64,000 nucleotides of DNA from Bilabrum cf. latius (Eukaryota; Bigyra: Bicosoecida; Bigyra; Bicosoecida): positions 248,001-312,000 of the forward strand of contig OZ237763.1 of assembly GCA_965178125.1 (NCBI GenBank), read 5' to 3'. Shown in pieces: positions 24,021 through 36,600 of the stretch. Under the pieces are notes generated by a model. The model ran no database searches. It was not told the origin of the DNA and worked only from the letters and a program-made list of their open reading frames with translations. Made by a program: the position numbers and the translations under genes. Positions within the stretch are counted from its first letter, which is position 1. The number at the start of each line of letters is the position of its first letter.

Positions 24021-24971
24021 AGGCGAACCAACGAAGCTAACGACCTTGTACCTAATAGATTGTACAACTACTCGATCGGCCGGATCGTCTTATAGACCAC
24101 CGCTTCGCCGCAGGTACAGACGATGTGACGACGACAGGATGGTTGTCATTGGCCAGGTTGTGCGTTCCGATTTGACGGAAACATCTGAAGAACCTGGGCA
24201 GATATGTTTGTGAATCCACAAGGCGTAGCATCCATGCGACTAGCAAGACAGACAGTCCCCGCACGCCGCACACCAGGGACACCACTGGCAACCCCTCCGA
24301 GCTCTAGTGCCGGCGATAAGGCCCCCCTCACCACTGGCAACCCTTGCCAGCTCTAGTGCCGGTGATAAGGCCCCCTTCACCGACTCTTGGGCCAGTTTTT
24401 TTCGGCGGTCGTACTGCTGTCTGCAGTGAAGCCTTCATCAACCGCATCCACTCAAATGGGTAATGCGCCTACGCGCATGAGTGGTGCCGAGTGCCTGGCC
24501 GTCAGCACGAGGCATGGCAAGGACTCGGAGTCGACCGCAACCTCCTGCAGTCTTCAAACAAGCCTTCCCTTCCCGCGCCCAGTGCATGCTGCTTCTTGAA
24601 CGACACTATCAGCCCACGCATTACCTGCCTTGCCTCTCTGTCTATCCTGGGCGTCAGCGTCGGGGTCCAATCATTCCGGCAGACTCTGAAGCGGGACTTG
24701 CTTCTCAACAAAATAAAGCCTGGCTGGCTAGCCACTCCTCTCAGATGACTAGCGGAGCCGTTCTGGCACGCGATCGCCCCAGACGCTGGCAGTCCATCCC
24801 CTGTTGCGCCTCGACCGCTGGCTTGCTTGCTTGCTGGCTGGTTGCCCTGAGATTCGGCTCCGGGTCCCTGGTCGTCCGTCTCGTATACGTGCGCCATGGA
24901 CAACATGGTGCTGCGTGGCCGCTGGACCGATACTACGAAATGAGTGCACGGAACATTGCATGACCTCATGA
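24021..24971. other. Region without a confident gene
   Basis: 950 nt between the four-TM gene (start at 24020) and the 3' end of NIP7, both on the minus strand. Competing open frames on both strands (for example 24481-24963 plus, 24502-24969 minus) have no recognisable domain. It contains the two-copy repeat listed separately. Confidence 0.35.
24281..24378. repeat. Direct repeat, 49 nt x 2
   Basis: Two adjacent 49-nt copies (24281-24329 and 24330-24378) begin ACCACTGGCAACCC and end GATAAGGCCCCC plus TC/TTC. They differ at a few positions, mainly the CTCCGA versus TTGCCA block. Each copy contains GCTCTAGTGCCGG. Function unknown. Confidence 0.85.
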
Positions 24972-25620
24972 TCAGTTGAGCTCCCCGCTGCTCTCCTTCC
25001 TGAGGTACTCGCCCACATCGGCCTGGTGCAGCACAGCGATTGACGTGGGCTCCACGGTCTCTTCCCTCAGTCTCTCCACGCTCTGACTCGCGACTCCGAA
25101 TCCAAGGGGCGTTCCGCTCTGGGAGCAGATCACGATCCCGGCATGCTGAGGTGTGCCCTCTGTCATGCGGCCCACTCCGCTCTTGAGCACGTGATTACCG
25201 TACAGAAAGTTCATCTCGGCGCTGGGCTTCAGCCATACCTTGAACTTGGCAAACTGGTGCAAGTGCTCGAGGCAAGTGATGCGCAGGTTGAACCTCCCTC
25301 CCTTTGTGAACTTGCCGAAGCACGTGCCAAGCGACGTGAGCTTGTCGCGAGGCACGCAGGCTGCCAGCTTCATGATGCGCTCGCTGACGTAGTATACCCT
25401 GTCCTTCTGCAGCCTAAAGCAATACGGCTCATCTTTTCTGTCAAGAAGAAACTTAATGTTGCGCCCAACGCTGCGTTGGTATGAAGGAATCGCCAAGGAC
25501 TAGGACTGGGTGCGTGATCTAGCCCATGCAAACACTTTGGGTGACTCAGCAGAGCCAAACTCACAATTTGGCCAACTTTTCAAAGAAAATCCGCGTCTCA
25601 TCTTCGGTAAGCGGTCTCAT
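24972..25620 (-). CDS. NIP7: 60S ribosome biogenesis factor NIP7
   Basis: Conserved nucleolar protein needed for 27S/60S pre-ribosome maturation. Exons 25565-25620 and 24972-25470 join across intron 25471-25564 (GTGAGT...CGCAG) to 184 aa, against 180 in human. It begins MRPLTEDETRIFFEKLAKF and continues RNIKFLLDR, YCFRLQKDRVYYVSE, SLGTCFGKFTK, NFLYGNHVLKSGVGR (PUA domain) and PLGFGVAS...LHQADVGEYLR, near-identical in order to the animal and yeast proteins. Stop is TGA; there is no TAG. It is divergent from the CPAP-like gene with about 170 nt between the start codons. Confidence 0.97.
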
Positions 25621-25790
25621 GCTAGCCAAACGCTGTACTGTTCGAGTTCTCCAGAGTTGCAGTTCGGTGGCATCGTAGCGAACCTTCGGGGCCACGCCGC
25701 GCGATTTGGTTCCGCAATTCAAACCAAACCCGACAAACGTCGCTAAATTGAGCTCTACCGTGCATCTAGGAGGTAGTGTGCGGCCTTGCT

Positions 25791-28700
25791 ATGAATGGTA
25801 CAGATCGGTCGCATTCTCCGACGTGGCTGGATGAGCTTGATTCGAAGAAACCTCTCGATGGGCCCCACGAAGAGAGCTTCGAGCTGCCAAATACAACCTC
25901 CACCGTGATGGTTGGTATGCATGCAACTGAGAATGGTGTCGGTGCATTAGATGACGAGGCACCACTTCATACTGTGAACCGGCATTCGCAACCTGGGGAC
26001 GATCAATCGGTGCCTGACAGCCTTGACGGAGGAGGTGGCTTGGCTTCCGAGGGTGGCGAAGACGCAGACGACGGCGTCGAAGACTTTCAAAGAGAGATTA
26101 TGCAGCCCCAAGACGTCAACGATTCATTTGCAGTAGAGTACAGGCTTACTGGTGCTGCCGATTCCGGCGGAGGTGCCGATGCAGCGCAAACGGGCACCGA
26201 TGTACGGCCCAGCGATTCAGCTGGCCCCGGCGCAGCTGTCGGCACCGAGCATGCAGTACAACCGCGCCCCGTGCTCGAGGCCAATTCCGATCGCGATGCC
26301 ATGATCCGGCGGGCGGCTGAAGAGGAGGACGAGCTGCGCGAGTTCGAGGCCATAGAGGCGGTGCTGACGCAGGGGACGGGCGAGCAGCAGCGGCAGGAGC
26401 GCAAGAGCAGGCGCGAGATCCGACGGACCCCACCCCGCTCATCGCACTCGTCACATCCCGTAGAGGAGATCAGCTGGCACGACCAGAAAAGGGACAGCGG
26501 CGAGGCCAATGGCCACCTGCCTGCTCAGCGTGAAGAGGACGGGCATGGTGCAGGGGCCGGCCCTGTCGCAGGGCCGCTGCAGTCGTCTGCAGAGCCCATG
26601 GAGGGTGGACAGGCCCCAAATAGTCCTGGGGGGGGACCCTCATGGTCCAATCGAGGGGATTTCCTGCGGGCATCACTGCAGGGCGGTAGGCACAGGAGAG
26701 GCAGGGGCAGGGCTGGGAGCAGCTCGAACGAGGCCTCGCCCAGCGGTGCCGAGCGACACCACCGTTCGGGCGATCGTGAGTACCATCATGCAGGCGACGA
26801 ATCATCGATGGCGACTCATGGGGACGATAAGGACGATAGGGATGGTGACCCTGGCCCGAGGCACAGGGTCACAGTGCATCCACCTCGACTGCCTGCCTAG
26901 CAGCAGCAATCCGAGGGGCGTGAGCCCAGCCGTGGAGACGAACCGCAAGGGGCAAGCAGCGATGCAGCTATAGGACCTGGGTCTACCAGAGGAAACGGAC
27001 ACTTTTCCACTGCAGGTGCTGCATATGCTGCTACTGGAGGTAGAAGGTCAGGTGCCGCGGAGAGGTGCGGCTCCCGTGGTCGCGCGGGCGCCTCGGCACC
27101 CGGCATGGACCCGGCCATAAGCAACGCGGTGCGAGGCTACGGTGGGCAGTACAACGACTTCGATGAGGTGCCCAAGAGACCGAATGGCGGGGCTTCTGGT
27201 TACGGGGACGATGCAGGCGGTCATGGCGATGGTCCTGAAGAGGACGACGAGTATGATGACCCGTTCGCCGGTGCACTTGCAGAGAGAGCTAGCCGGATTG
27301 CCCAGGAGGCCATCCACCATGGGCAGAAACCAAGGAAGAGGGAAGACCCTGCGGCGACACCCAGGGATTTGGCCCCGTCCAGTACACGCGGAGGTGAGTA
27401 GCAGGCCCCCTTGGACTATGACGCTAGCAGATATCAAGAGGAGGCAGAGGAGGATGAGTACCACCAGCTCCACCAGCACCAGTATGGAGAGTCCTCTGCT
27501 GGTCGTGGAGAACATGGTGCTCCACCACTGGCCAAGGAGTACCGCATTGTTGGAGACGATGACGATGAAGTTGGTACCCTTAGTGGGGGCAAACCTGGTA
27601 GTTCTGCAAGAAGCAAATCTCGGCATCCCGAAGACGTCAGGTACACGAGACGAAACGAAGCCGAGCTGGGCACCAGTGACAACAGCCCTAGCGAGCTGAA
27701 AGGGAAGGCTGAGATAGACCGAAAGGAGGCGGCCCGTGAGCTCGCCGCAGCTCGCAGGGCCCGGGAGGAGTGGCAGGCGTGGGTGGGAGAACAGCGGGAG
27801 AAATTTGACGCGTGGAAGAAGGAGCAGACCAAGCAGGCCAAGCGAGACGCGAGGGCAGCCAGCAGGGCGCTTCGGGACGCAGAGTCCAGGCGACTAGAGG
27901 AGAGGACCGAAAGGAAGAAGAGGCTTGAGGTCGAGAAAGAGCTGCAGAAATCAAGGGAACAATCTGCACAGAAAGAGGGGAAGCTACGGCAGGAGCTGGA
28001 TCGCTTGCGCAGGCAGGTGCAGCATCACAAGCGAGAGTGCAAGCAGCTGAGGGAGCAGCTGCAGGCGTCAGAGAAGGCGAGATTGGAGGGCCTCAACCAG
28101 CTCGCCGCCGAGCACGGTGCCAAGCAGAAAGCCACACCGAATTACACTCCCAAGCAAGGCAGCGGGCGCGCTGGTGCCGCTGGTATTGGCTCGGGTGGTG
28201 GGTCTTACGCTGTCGCCATGCAGGGCTACTCCAACGCAGGGGGAGTGGCCTCGGATCAAAGCGATGTCTAGAGCAGACCAGCTATTACTCGGCAGTCCGA
28301 CCACCGCATAGCAGCCGAGATAGCCTCGCAGAAACCGGACCTTCGTCCCGAGTCGCCAGTAGATGCGTACGACGAGGAGGAGTACCGCAGGCAGGACACA
28401 GGCGCAGCGGGTGCTGTGGAAGAGGTGCCGTTCGATCAGGATGCCAATGGGCGGTCACGTATGCATGGAGATGGCTATGGTGGCCAAGCCCACAGTGCTC
28501 CATCGTCCGACAGGGCGGGGAGGGTGCAGCGAGGGGCGGGCATGGAGTTGCCGGACGGGATGCCTGGTAGTGGCGGGAACCAATTCGAGGCTGCGGATGC
28601 TCGCGGTGGAACATCTGCTGATCTTTCCATTGGGCAGCCGTCATTGCAAAGGAGCAAGGCAGGGGATTCGAGAGCTGCACCGGGCGAGCCCAAGCGTGAA

Positions 28701-29438
28701 AATGCAAGCGGCATTGGCGCAGCATCAATGCCTGGGCCGGCAATAGGAAGAATGGCTGGCTTTGCCACCCCTACCACGGCAGAGGAACGCCAGATGGCGT
28801 CTGTGCCCCCTGCCTCCCGGCCCCTGGCAGCACTTGCAGTACCAGACGCCCCTGAGGCGCCGGCACCGGGCACCGAGGTGTCCGTGCGCGATCTTGGGAG
28901 CGGCAAGGCGGAAATGAGGTACGAGGACGGCGCCAGGCTGACCATGTTCAGGAACGGCACCCAGCGAGAGACAAGGCCAGATGGGGTTGTGATTGTCCGG
29001 TATGCAAATGGTGACGTGAAGGTGACGTATCCCGTGGAGCACGCTGTGTCTGTTCGCCTCGGCTGCGGCACGGACGGTGCAGGCAGGCCCGGAGCGCCCG
29101 GGGGGCAGCAGGCAGGCATCGAGGGCGAGTCACCGGGAGTGGCCGTGGTTGCGTATTTCTACGCCGAGGCCAAGACGACCCACTGCACCTTTCTGGACGG
29201 CACGCAGGTGTTCAAGTTCCCCTCGGGGCAGCAGGAGAAGCACCGGTCTGACGGTGGCAAGGAGATCGTGTACGTGGATGGGACCATCAGGATGATTGCG
29301 CCTGGTGGTCGTACAAGGACGCAGTTCCCAGATGGGACGGTGGAGGAGGGCGCCGTGCCCGGCGAGGCGGGCGTGGGCGATGGTTGTTTTGACACACAAG
29401 GGGTCACGAGCGAGTCCACCACGGTCGGAGTCAATTGA
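25791..29438 (+). CDS. CPAP/SAS-4 (CENPJ, TCP10-domain) centriole protein
   Basis: Predicted centriole/basal-body assembly factor of 1,215 aa. Residues 1-~600 are acidic, Gly/Asp-rich and disordered. A strong coiled coil follows at ~27,700-28,120 (repeated EAARELAAARRAREEW... and LRQELDRLRRQVQHHKRE). The C-terminal G-box/TCP10 domain (~28,860-29,380) is a run of short beta-strand repeats: RYEDGARLTMFRNGTQRE, RPDGVVIVRYANGDVKV, FYAEAKTTHCTFLDGTQVF, FPSGQQEKHRSDGGKEIVY, FPDGTVEEG, the signature of CPAP and SAS-4. Three in-frame TAGs (26898, 27399, 28269) lie in low-complexity regions and are read as Gln; without that the coiled coil and G-box would be separate proteins. Stop TGA. ATG 25791 is the first in frame. 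Confidence 0.85.
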
Positions 29439-29529
29439 AGTGTTTTGTGCGATGCACCACTTGTCTTACTGTTGTGCACTTCAGCACATGGTGCACTTTT
29501 ACGGCATGAACCTACTACTGGATGGGACG

Positions 29530-32145
29530 TCACCGCCGGCGCTTCGTTCGCTGCAGGCGCGGGGACCCATGCTGCTTGGAAGCCGCCTAGGAGGACTTTG
29601 CGCCCCCAGCCTATGCACCCATCGAGGGGAGAGCCAAGGCGAAATCGTCATCGCTGTCACTGGCGCTGCCTCCCATGCCCATGCCCATTCCTATACCCAT
29701 ACCCATGCCATCGTCTGCTGCCTAACCGGTTGCACTCGCAGCACCGGCGCTGGTCCCTCTCGCCTGCTTCTTGGCACGCTGCAGCTGCGGGCTGGGCATC
29801 TGCTCACCCCTCCTTCCCCTCTTCTGCCCTGGCAGTGCGCTTGTTCCGCCATGAAAGTCTCCGCCCCCATCGTTGCCCTCGTCGATATCGGTGTCGCTGC
29901 CGTCGCTCTGGCTAGGCTACAGCTGTGCACGGTGGGCTGCGCTTGCTTTACCTCGGCTGGGACTCTGGTGCGCCCAGCGCTGGCGGGAGGGGGACTGTTG
30001 CGGCGCCGAGCTGCTGCCACTCCTGCTCGCCTGTTTCCGCCCTTCATCGCTGCTTGCACCTGTCTCCTCATTTGCTCCTGCCCCGCTTCCTGATGCCGCC
30101 TCGCTTTGATCATCGTCCGACATCACTCCCGCACTGCCGAACACATCATCATCCGTCTCATCAAGGTACTCTGCCTCATCCTCAGAGGAGCTCGAGAACC
30201 CAGCCGCGCCTGGGTCTCCGGTGCCGACGTCCTCCTTTTCCCCGTCCTCTGAATCCTGTGCATGACCGCTGCCGGCGCCATCTCCGCTACCGCTAGGGCC
30301 TCCCTTTCTACCCCTCGTACTAGCGGCCTCGCCTTTGGCGCTCTGCTTGGCCTTGCCCAGCGTCGCCCTCGTTGACTCGAGCTGTGTCCTCATATTTGCC
30401 AACTACTCCTCAAGCTCGGAGATACGCGAGGCCTGTGACTTTATCTTGGCTTTCTTGGTGTTTAGGAGCATCACCATGGGCTCTACCACCTTCTTTCTTA
30501 GCGTGGTCTCCCAGCTGCCCTCTCTCTCGCTGACCGTCTCTCTCAGCTGGGCAATAACCTGCATCTAGGTGCTCTCATGAGCCTCGAGCTGCTTGATCTA
30601 GTCCCTCTGGGAGCGCCTTGTGAGCAGAGAAGCGGCCAGCAGCCTCCGCATGGCGCGCGCACCGCCCTCTACCCTCAGCTCGCACTTCCCAAAGATCACG
30701 TTGATGGTGCCTCCGCCTGCCCTCGCCCCTACCCCGGCTCGTGCTGCAGACCACATGGGTACTGGCCGTGGGGGCGTGTCGTTCGTGACGGTCGCAACCA
30801 TCATGAGCTGGATGTGCTGCGAGGAATCCAGGCCGATCGACTCGTGCCTCGCCGCGGATGCTGCCAGCCTTCCTACAATATCGACATCCTTCGGGTCGTA
30901 CTGCTGGCCTCGAACACCTGACCTAGCAGCTGCGGCGTGCGCACCTGCAGCCGTCTAGGATGCTAGCGATCCCGCACGAGGCAAGCTCCTGCCGACTGAC
31001 GAATGGCTGCTAGACCTAGCAAGCGCCTCGCTGCTGCTGCTGCTATGATTGGCGGATCCAGCACCTCCTGTGTGATCAATCTCGCGATCGGCTGGCAGCA
31101 GCGGCTTGAGCTGCAGCGCTGGACGCTGGTCTGGGGCAACCAGCGATATTTTTTGCACCATTGATGGCAACTTATCGTGAGACACCTTGCTGCTGCTCCT
31201 GTCGTTGTTCGTGCCAATTCCAGCAGCACTGGGCAACGACCCCGCGCGGGCGCCCGCGCCACTCGCGTCTTGAGTGGCCTTACGCCCGGCAACTTGCCTG
31301 CCAGCCTACGAGGCAGCACTATTCCGTAGTGCTCGATTCATTCCGGCCACCACGCTTGCTCCTCGATCTGACTGTGTAAATCCCTAGCTGCTGGCTGCGA
31401 GAGAAGCGAACTGCGCTGCGCCAGCGGCTTGACTTTGAGACACAGAACCGATCGACGCAGACATTAAGCCTCCCTACGTTGGCCTACGGTGTGCATTGTA
31501 CCTTTGCATTTGCTTCTCAAGCGCTACCCTTTTAATTCTGTCGATGGCGCTTTCTTTGCTAGGGACCGGGTCTGATTTGAAACCTGCTTGCTCGGCTTTC
31601 TGCGACCTGTCCCTGTCGCAATCCATCGCACCTTGCTAAACTCCCATTGCTTTACCCGATGGCATACTATGACTGTCATTTTGGTCAAAGGCACCCTGCG
31701 GTTCTTGCTGGGATCGCGGCTCATGCTAGTGACCAGGAAACTCGAGCACTCCACCGCTGCTGAACAATGTATCAACCCCCGGCTCGTCCGCAGAAAGTAT
31801 TGCTGCATTTGCTTCGATTCTTGAGCATCCGAGCCAATCTGTCAAATCGGCTTGTCGAAGAGCAGACTGGTTGGAAGCAGCAGCAACTGCCGCTGCCTGT
31901 TCGCGGCTCATCGGCTCGTGAGACGAAACATTGCCGCAAGAGTGAATCAATGTCTGCAATACCGTGCGATCTATACCAGAGCGTTCAACAGGCTCGCAAA
32001 CACCTGTCCAGACTCTGTTGCCATCGACAAGGGAAACGACAACGGTGCCCCGACCGATCGTTTCCACTCCGATGAGAGCCTCAACGAATTTTCCGCCTGG
32101 CGATGGTATTGACAAGGGTCGCAGTTGTGGCTCAACAGCCACCAT
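29530..32145 (-). CDS. XRCC4-like non-homologous end-joining factor
   Basis: Predicted partner of DNA ligase IV, 871 aa (human XRCC4 is 336). Single exon; ATG at 32145 follows an in-frame TGA. Head-domain strands are recognisable: GTVVVSLVDGNRVWTGV matches the XRCC4 segment ending DGHSAWTG, and TINVIFGKCELRVE matches the last head strand. A coiled-coil stalk follows (QRD-TAG-IKQLEAHEST-TAG-MQVIAQLRE) with LRKKVVEPMVMLLNTKKAKIKS, close to the ligase-binding segment ending LNEKKTKIRSL, then an acidic Ser-rich tail and a basic end (TKRRR-TGA). The head is split by roughly 380 extra residues rich in Ala/Ser. About 13 in-frame TAGs are read as Gln, several at coiled-coil positions such as ELEE-TAG-LA. 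Assignment rests on motif order, so family is likely but not certain. Confidence 0.72.
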
Positions 32146-33636
32146 TGTTCAGACTATGGACTGAAGGAGGATCTGCCGCCGAGCAACTCGCTTGTGTTGC
32201 AATGCCCTGCATGAATACCACACTGGTCCACCCCAACACTGTTAGGTGTACTCGGACATCAGGATGGAGGCGACGGGGAGCAAAGATGAGCCGGAAGACG
32301 AGGCGGGCACAGGCGGACAGGAAATGGAGAGGAACAAGAGGGAGACACCGGCACAGGCGACGATAGTATGGTGTCAATAGGGAGAGCACAGCGGGAGGAA
32401 GGGGGCTCCAGGTGCCAGGCACGAGGGAGACGCGAGTGACAGCAAGCTGCATGGCCAGCAGCGCGCAGAGGGCCAACGGGCGGGTGGATAGACGGGGCGC
32501 ATGGCAGGTTGGCCAGGACCTGCACGTGCAAGGATAGGGCCAAGGTAGCGATGCAGGGAGCAAAGCACACGGTCCCTAGGGCGGGGAACAGGACCAAGAA
32601 GCCATGTAGCGACGAGGCCAGTCGCGTGCATTGGGATAGTGGTGTGTACGTTCGTAGTGTTAGAGGAATTCAGGTGGGCTGATGAAGAACCAGCCGTTCG
32701 GGGTGAAGCCCAGTGGGTCCGCGGGACTGTTTTTTTTTATAAATGCTGCTCACACAACATCATCACACGGCACCATGGGCACCTCCATCAGACCGCATGA
32801 TAATGGGCTGCCTAGACCTGATGCTAGGCTGTGCTGGCCTCCTCAGTATCTTGCATGCTGCTGCGTACTGCCAGAGAGGGAGGGCCATGGACGGTCACCA
32901 GTGATGATCCATGGATGCTGTGCAACGAGCATTGATGCAGAAAGAGGCGTGAACATGAGTGCACGGGTGACTGGGATGAAGCATTGCCAATCATGCAGCA
33001 CATTCGCTTGTCGCCAGAATTTCTGTTCAGGTTCCATCAACCACATTTTCAGGGTCTAAGATTCAGATACCATCCTCTATCCTGGACGCCCACTTTGAGC
33101 TGGTTATACAGAAATACAGAAATACATTGTTATACAGAAATACAGAAATACATTGTTGGGTAAAGATTCCACAAGCACCCAGATGCACCGTTGCCCCCGA
33201 AGGAGTTCGAGTGATCACCTGAATCCAGAGGAGTCCTCAAACAAGGACTACAAGACCCCCGACCCTTTCAGGCCAAAGGCCCCCCAATCTCAGCCTACAC
33301 CGCCGAGTCCCCTTTATTCGCCATCAATGTGGTCCCCCACAAGCCCTCAGTTGTTATCAAATTGGTCTTGTAACGTGCCAAATTGATTTTGAGCTTAGTC
33401 TTATTTTTTGCCACCAATGGATGATCCACAGATAGACCAAGTCTGGGCGCTAATACAGCTGCCATATCCTTGATTGTGAGATACACCTATGTCAAGAGGT
33501 ACTATTAGACGAATTCCGGGTTCATTTCAAGGGTTTCGAGGTTAAGCGAAGACTGGGGCCGTGCACGTCGATTATTTCTAACTCTACCTAGCCTTGGCAA
33601 TTCTTGCTTCTTTGCACAGTACATTTTGGCGTCAAT
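32146..33636. other. 1.5-kb region without a confident gene
   Basis: Between the start of the XRCC4-like gene and the start of the CLU/TPR gene. Two weak candidates: a plus-strand frame from ATG 32262 (MEATGSKDEPEDEAG...) open through three TAGs to a TGA near 32798, and a minus-strand AT-richer frame at 33295-33486 (contains LAPRLGLSVDHPL) preceded by a possible acceptor ACATAG. Neither has a recognisable domain. The stretch 33,060-33,640 is visibly AT-richer than its neighbours. Confidence 0.3.
33104..33155. repeat. Direct repeat, 26 nt x 2
   Basis: Two identical adjacent copies of a 26-nt unit, TTATACAGAAATACAG plus AAATACATTG, each itself made of the shorter ATACAGAA/ATACAT pattern. Looks like simple slippage or unequal-crossover sequence in AT-rich intergenic DNA. 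Confidence 0.9.
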
Positions 33637-36600
33637 ATGGACAGCCAAACAGATGGTCGCGCGGTACCCGCTAGTGCAGCTTCAGCCGGCGAAACAATGG
33701 TTGAGCGCTGCTCGGCGCAGCCGCAAGACGACATGATTTCGACGCTGACCGAGCGTGCCGATGAGCAAAGTATATTACGAGACGGTGTAAGTTTAGTGGG
33801 TCACGGTGATGACAGTACTGATGCACCGGAGGCATCCGGCGGGGCAGGTGCGGGAGAAGATGTGTACAAGCAGCCGCCCAGTGGACCAGCGCTGCCAGTG
33901 GCAAGCCTCCAAGCAGGCAAGGCGATGGGGGATGCATCATCGTCATCAGAACCGCATGAGTCGAGCAAGGCTGATAAGTGGAGCGATTCGGCAAGTTGCG
34001 ACGACCAGCCTCACAGCAGCTCGGCATCACCTGTTTCGGAGGTCATGCCAGCACTGAGCGGGGATCGCCCCGCCCAAGGCGATCCGAATCTAGCCGTGAC
34101 ACTTAAATCAAGGCAGCAAGATCCCCCTACTTCGGGCCAAGCGTTGGATCAATGCCAGGCCCATGCACCTGGTCATCCCAGCGGCCCTCTTGCCGCTGCA
34201 TCTGGTCATTCCAGCGACCAACCTGCCGCTGCATCCGGTGCTGGGGCAGATCAGCCCTCAACTGGGCCATGGACATACGGTGGCACAATAGGGCATGGGA
34301 AAGATGATGCGTCCAGTGATAGAGGTGGTGGAATTTGCATCAGATCACAAGCTGACATGGCACTGGAAGACAGCGATATTGATGATGATGATGATGATGA
34401 CAAAACCCCCAGTCACCGAGGCCGACAGCCCGCATTCGAGGCCGCCAAGCGCACCGTGGCACTGTGGCCGCACGAGCAGCAGGACCGCAAGCGAAGGCTA
34501 GACCACATCGGAGTGCTCTTCAGGCAGGACGTGCGCAAGGCGCTGGAGGGTTTCCCCGAGGTGGAGATGCTGTGGAGGAACGGGGACTGGTCGCTGGACC
34601 CTATTGGCTTCACCGATGGGGACAAGGCCAAGATCGAGGAGGCCCTGGGTCTCAAGTTCATCGATGCGGGGGGCATGGCCGGGGGCATCAAGGCTGTGCA
34701 TGAAGGCCTGGGTCTGTTCCTGAAGTTCGCCTTTGACCACTTGGGCATCTACGGCAGCACGCGCATGGCGGCCAAGGCAGCGAAGCGGGAGGCGGCGGCG
34801 AGTCGTTGGGTCCATGCAATGGACAGCGTGCATGTATCAACGCCTCTGCTGGAGTGTGTGGATGTGCGGGTTCGCCTGGCTGGAGGCAGGTACTACGTGA
34901 TCCGAGTGCAGGCGTTTGCTCGCGTGAATGTGCAGGGGTGTATGGCGTGGGGCACGCGCACATCTGATGCTGCATTTGCCGCTTCGGTCCATGAGACGAC
35001 GCTACGGATGGGATCATCAGATGGCAAAAAGTCGATCCACTGGGACGAGGAGCAGCTGGAAGACGTGGTGAAGCCTCTGGCCCGGCACTTCGGGATCTCG
35101 CCATACGTGTCTTTCGAATCCATGGCAGCGGTTCAGCATAGATACGTCGCGTCGACTCCTAATGGCAACTCATAGGTTGCTTCAGCCGGCTTATCTTCAC
35201 CAGGGCTAAGCCGAAGCACCTCTTCCGCTCGCACATTCCTGGATCTCTTACAAAATCGAGGCATGAACCCGTCCTGCGTACAGCGCCTCAGGGAGGCGTT
35301 AGATCCAGCCCGCATGCGGCTGACGGAGGAGGATGAGAAAAGACTCACAATGCAGGAACAACAGCTAGCTCAAGCTGTTTACGCTGCTATTGAGAGCTCA
35401 GGTGTGAACCTGGACTACAGAAAACCACTGCACGATGTACATCATTCTTGCAATATTCAGACTAGTGCAAGACACACCATGCATCTCCCATTCGATGTGG
35501 AGGTGCACCAGCTGGCGAGTGGGCAGCGGATGGTGCTGGACACGCACCGGCTGCTGATCCCGGATGTGGTTTGGATGGACTGGATGATGTCGGATGAGGC
35601 CAAGCCGCGAGTGTGGGCAGTGGACCTGACCAATGCTCCATCCAAACCTAGTTCCCAGCCAAGTGTGCATCATGGGCAACTGGACTGTTTCTGTATGTCA
35701 GTCGATGGGAGATTTCCTTCGCCTGAAAGCCTTCAAACTGCTTTGCACCGATGGTCGGGGTCTACCGCTTCCTTTCCAAGCTGCACATTCAAGATAGACT
35801 ATATGCACCGTCACATCGACACAGGCTGCATCAGTGCCAGCGCCGAGGACAGCAGCGGTCAGGTGGTCATTGTGGCAATCGTGGCATGTCCACGATGGTA
35901 CTACTCCGGCAATACGGCCATGACGTGCCTGCTGCCTCCCGAGGCTGCCCATCGGCTGCGGGAGCTGGAGGGCGAGGATGCATTCGAAGGCCTGAGCCCT
36001 GACCTGATCATGGCAGGGGATGCCGGGGCCAGGTCACGCGCGAGAGAGAGCATCGGGAAGCTGTATGCCAAAGCTCGTGCTGAGGTGGTGAATCGGTACC
36101 GGGACGAGCTGGCGGTCGAGGTATGTCTGACAGAGGATGTGGATGTGCAGGCAAATCCAGTTGTACATCGACGCGTGCTGAAGCGATTGATGCATTCGCT
36201 TGGTCTGGGGCTGAGACATGCCCGGCTGCTGGTGGAGCAACTTGAACATCAGACGGAGGCTCGACATGTGTGTGCTGCACTGAAGGATGGCCAACCACCT
36301 GCACAGGTGTCTCACCTAGACGCCCCCGAGTAGATCATTGGATGCAGTGCGTCTGTGGCGGATCGACTATAGAAATTGGCTGGTTTGTTCGCCGCGGCTG
36401 GAATAATGCTACAGGATGTGGATGCACTAGTTTCGACAGGCCATCCAGAGCTAGACTCTTTGGTATCTAGCGGTGGAGATCAAGCTTTTTCGACCTCTTC
36501 GTATTAGTGCGAGGGCACATCCCTAGCGGCAGCAGGTGGCGCATACAGCAAGACCCCAGTCTTAAGCGCAACTAGTTTGGTACACGAGCTCGCGCACAGG

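Noticed and set aside
24281-24378. Two-copy 49-nt repeat as a CRISPR or attachment site
   Set aside because: Copies are directly adjacent with no spacer and the genome is eukaryotic.
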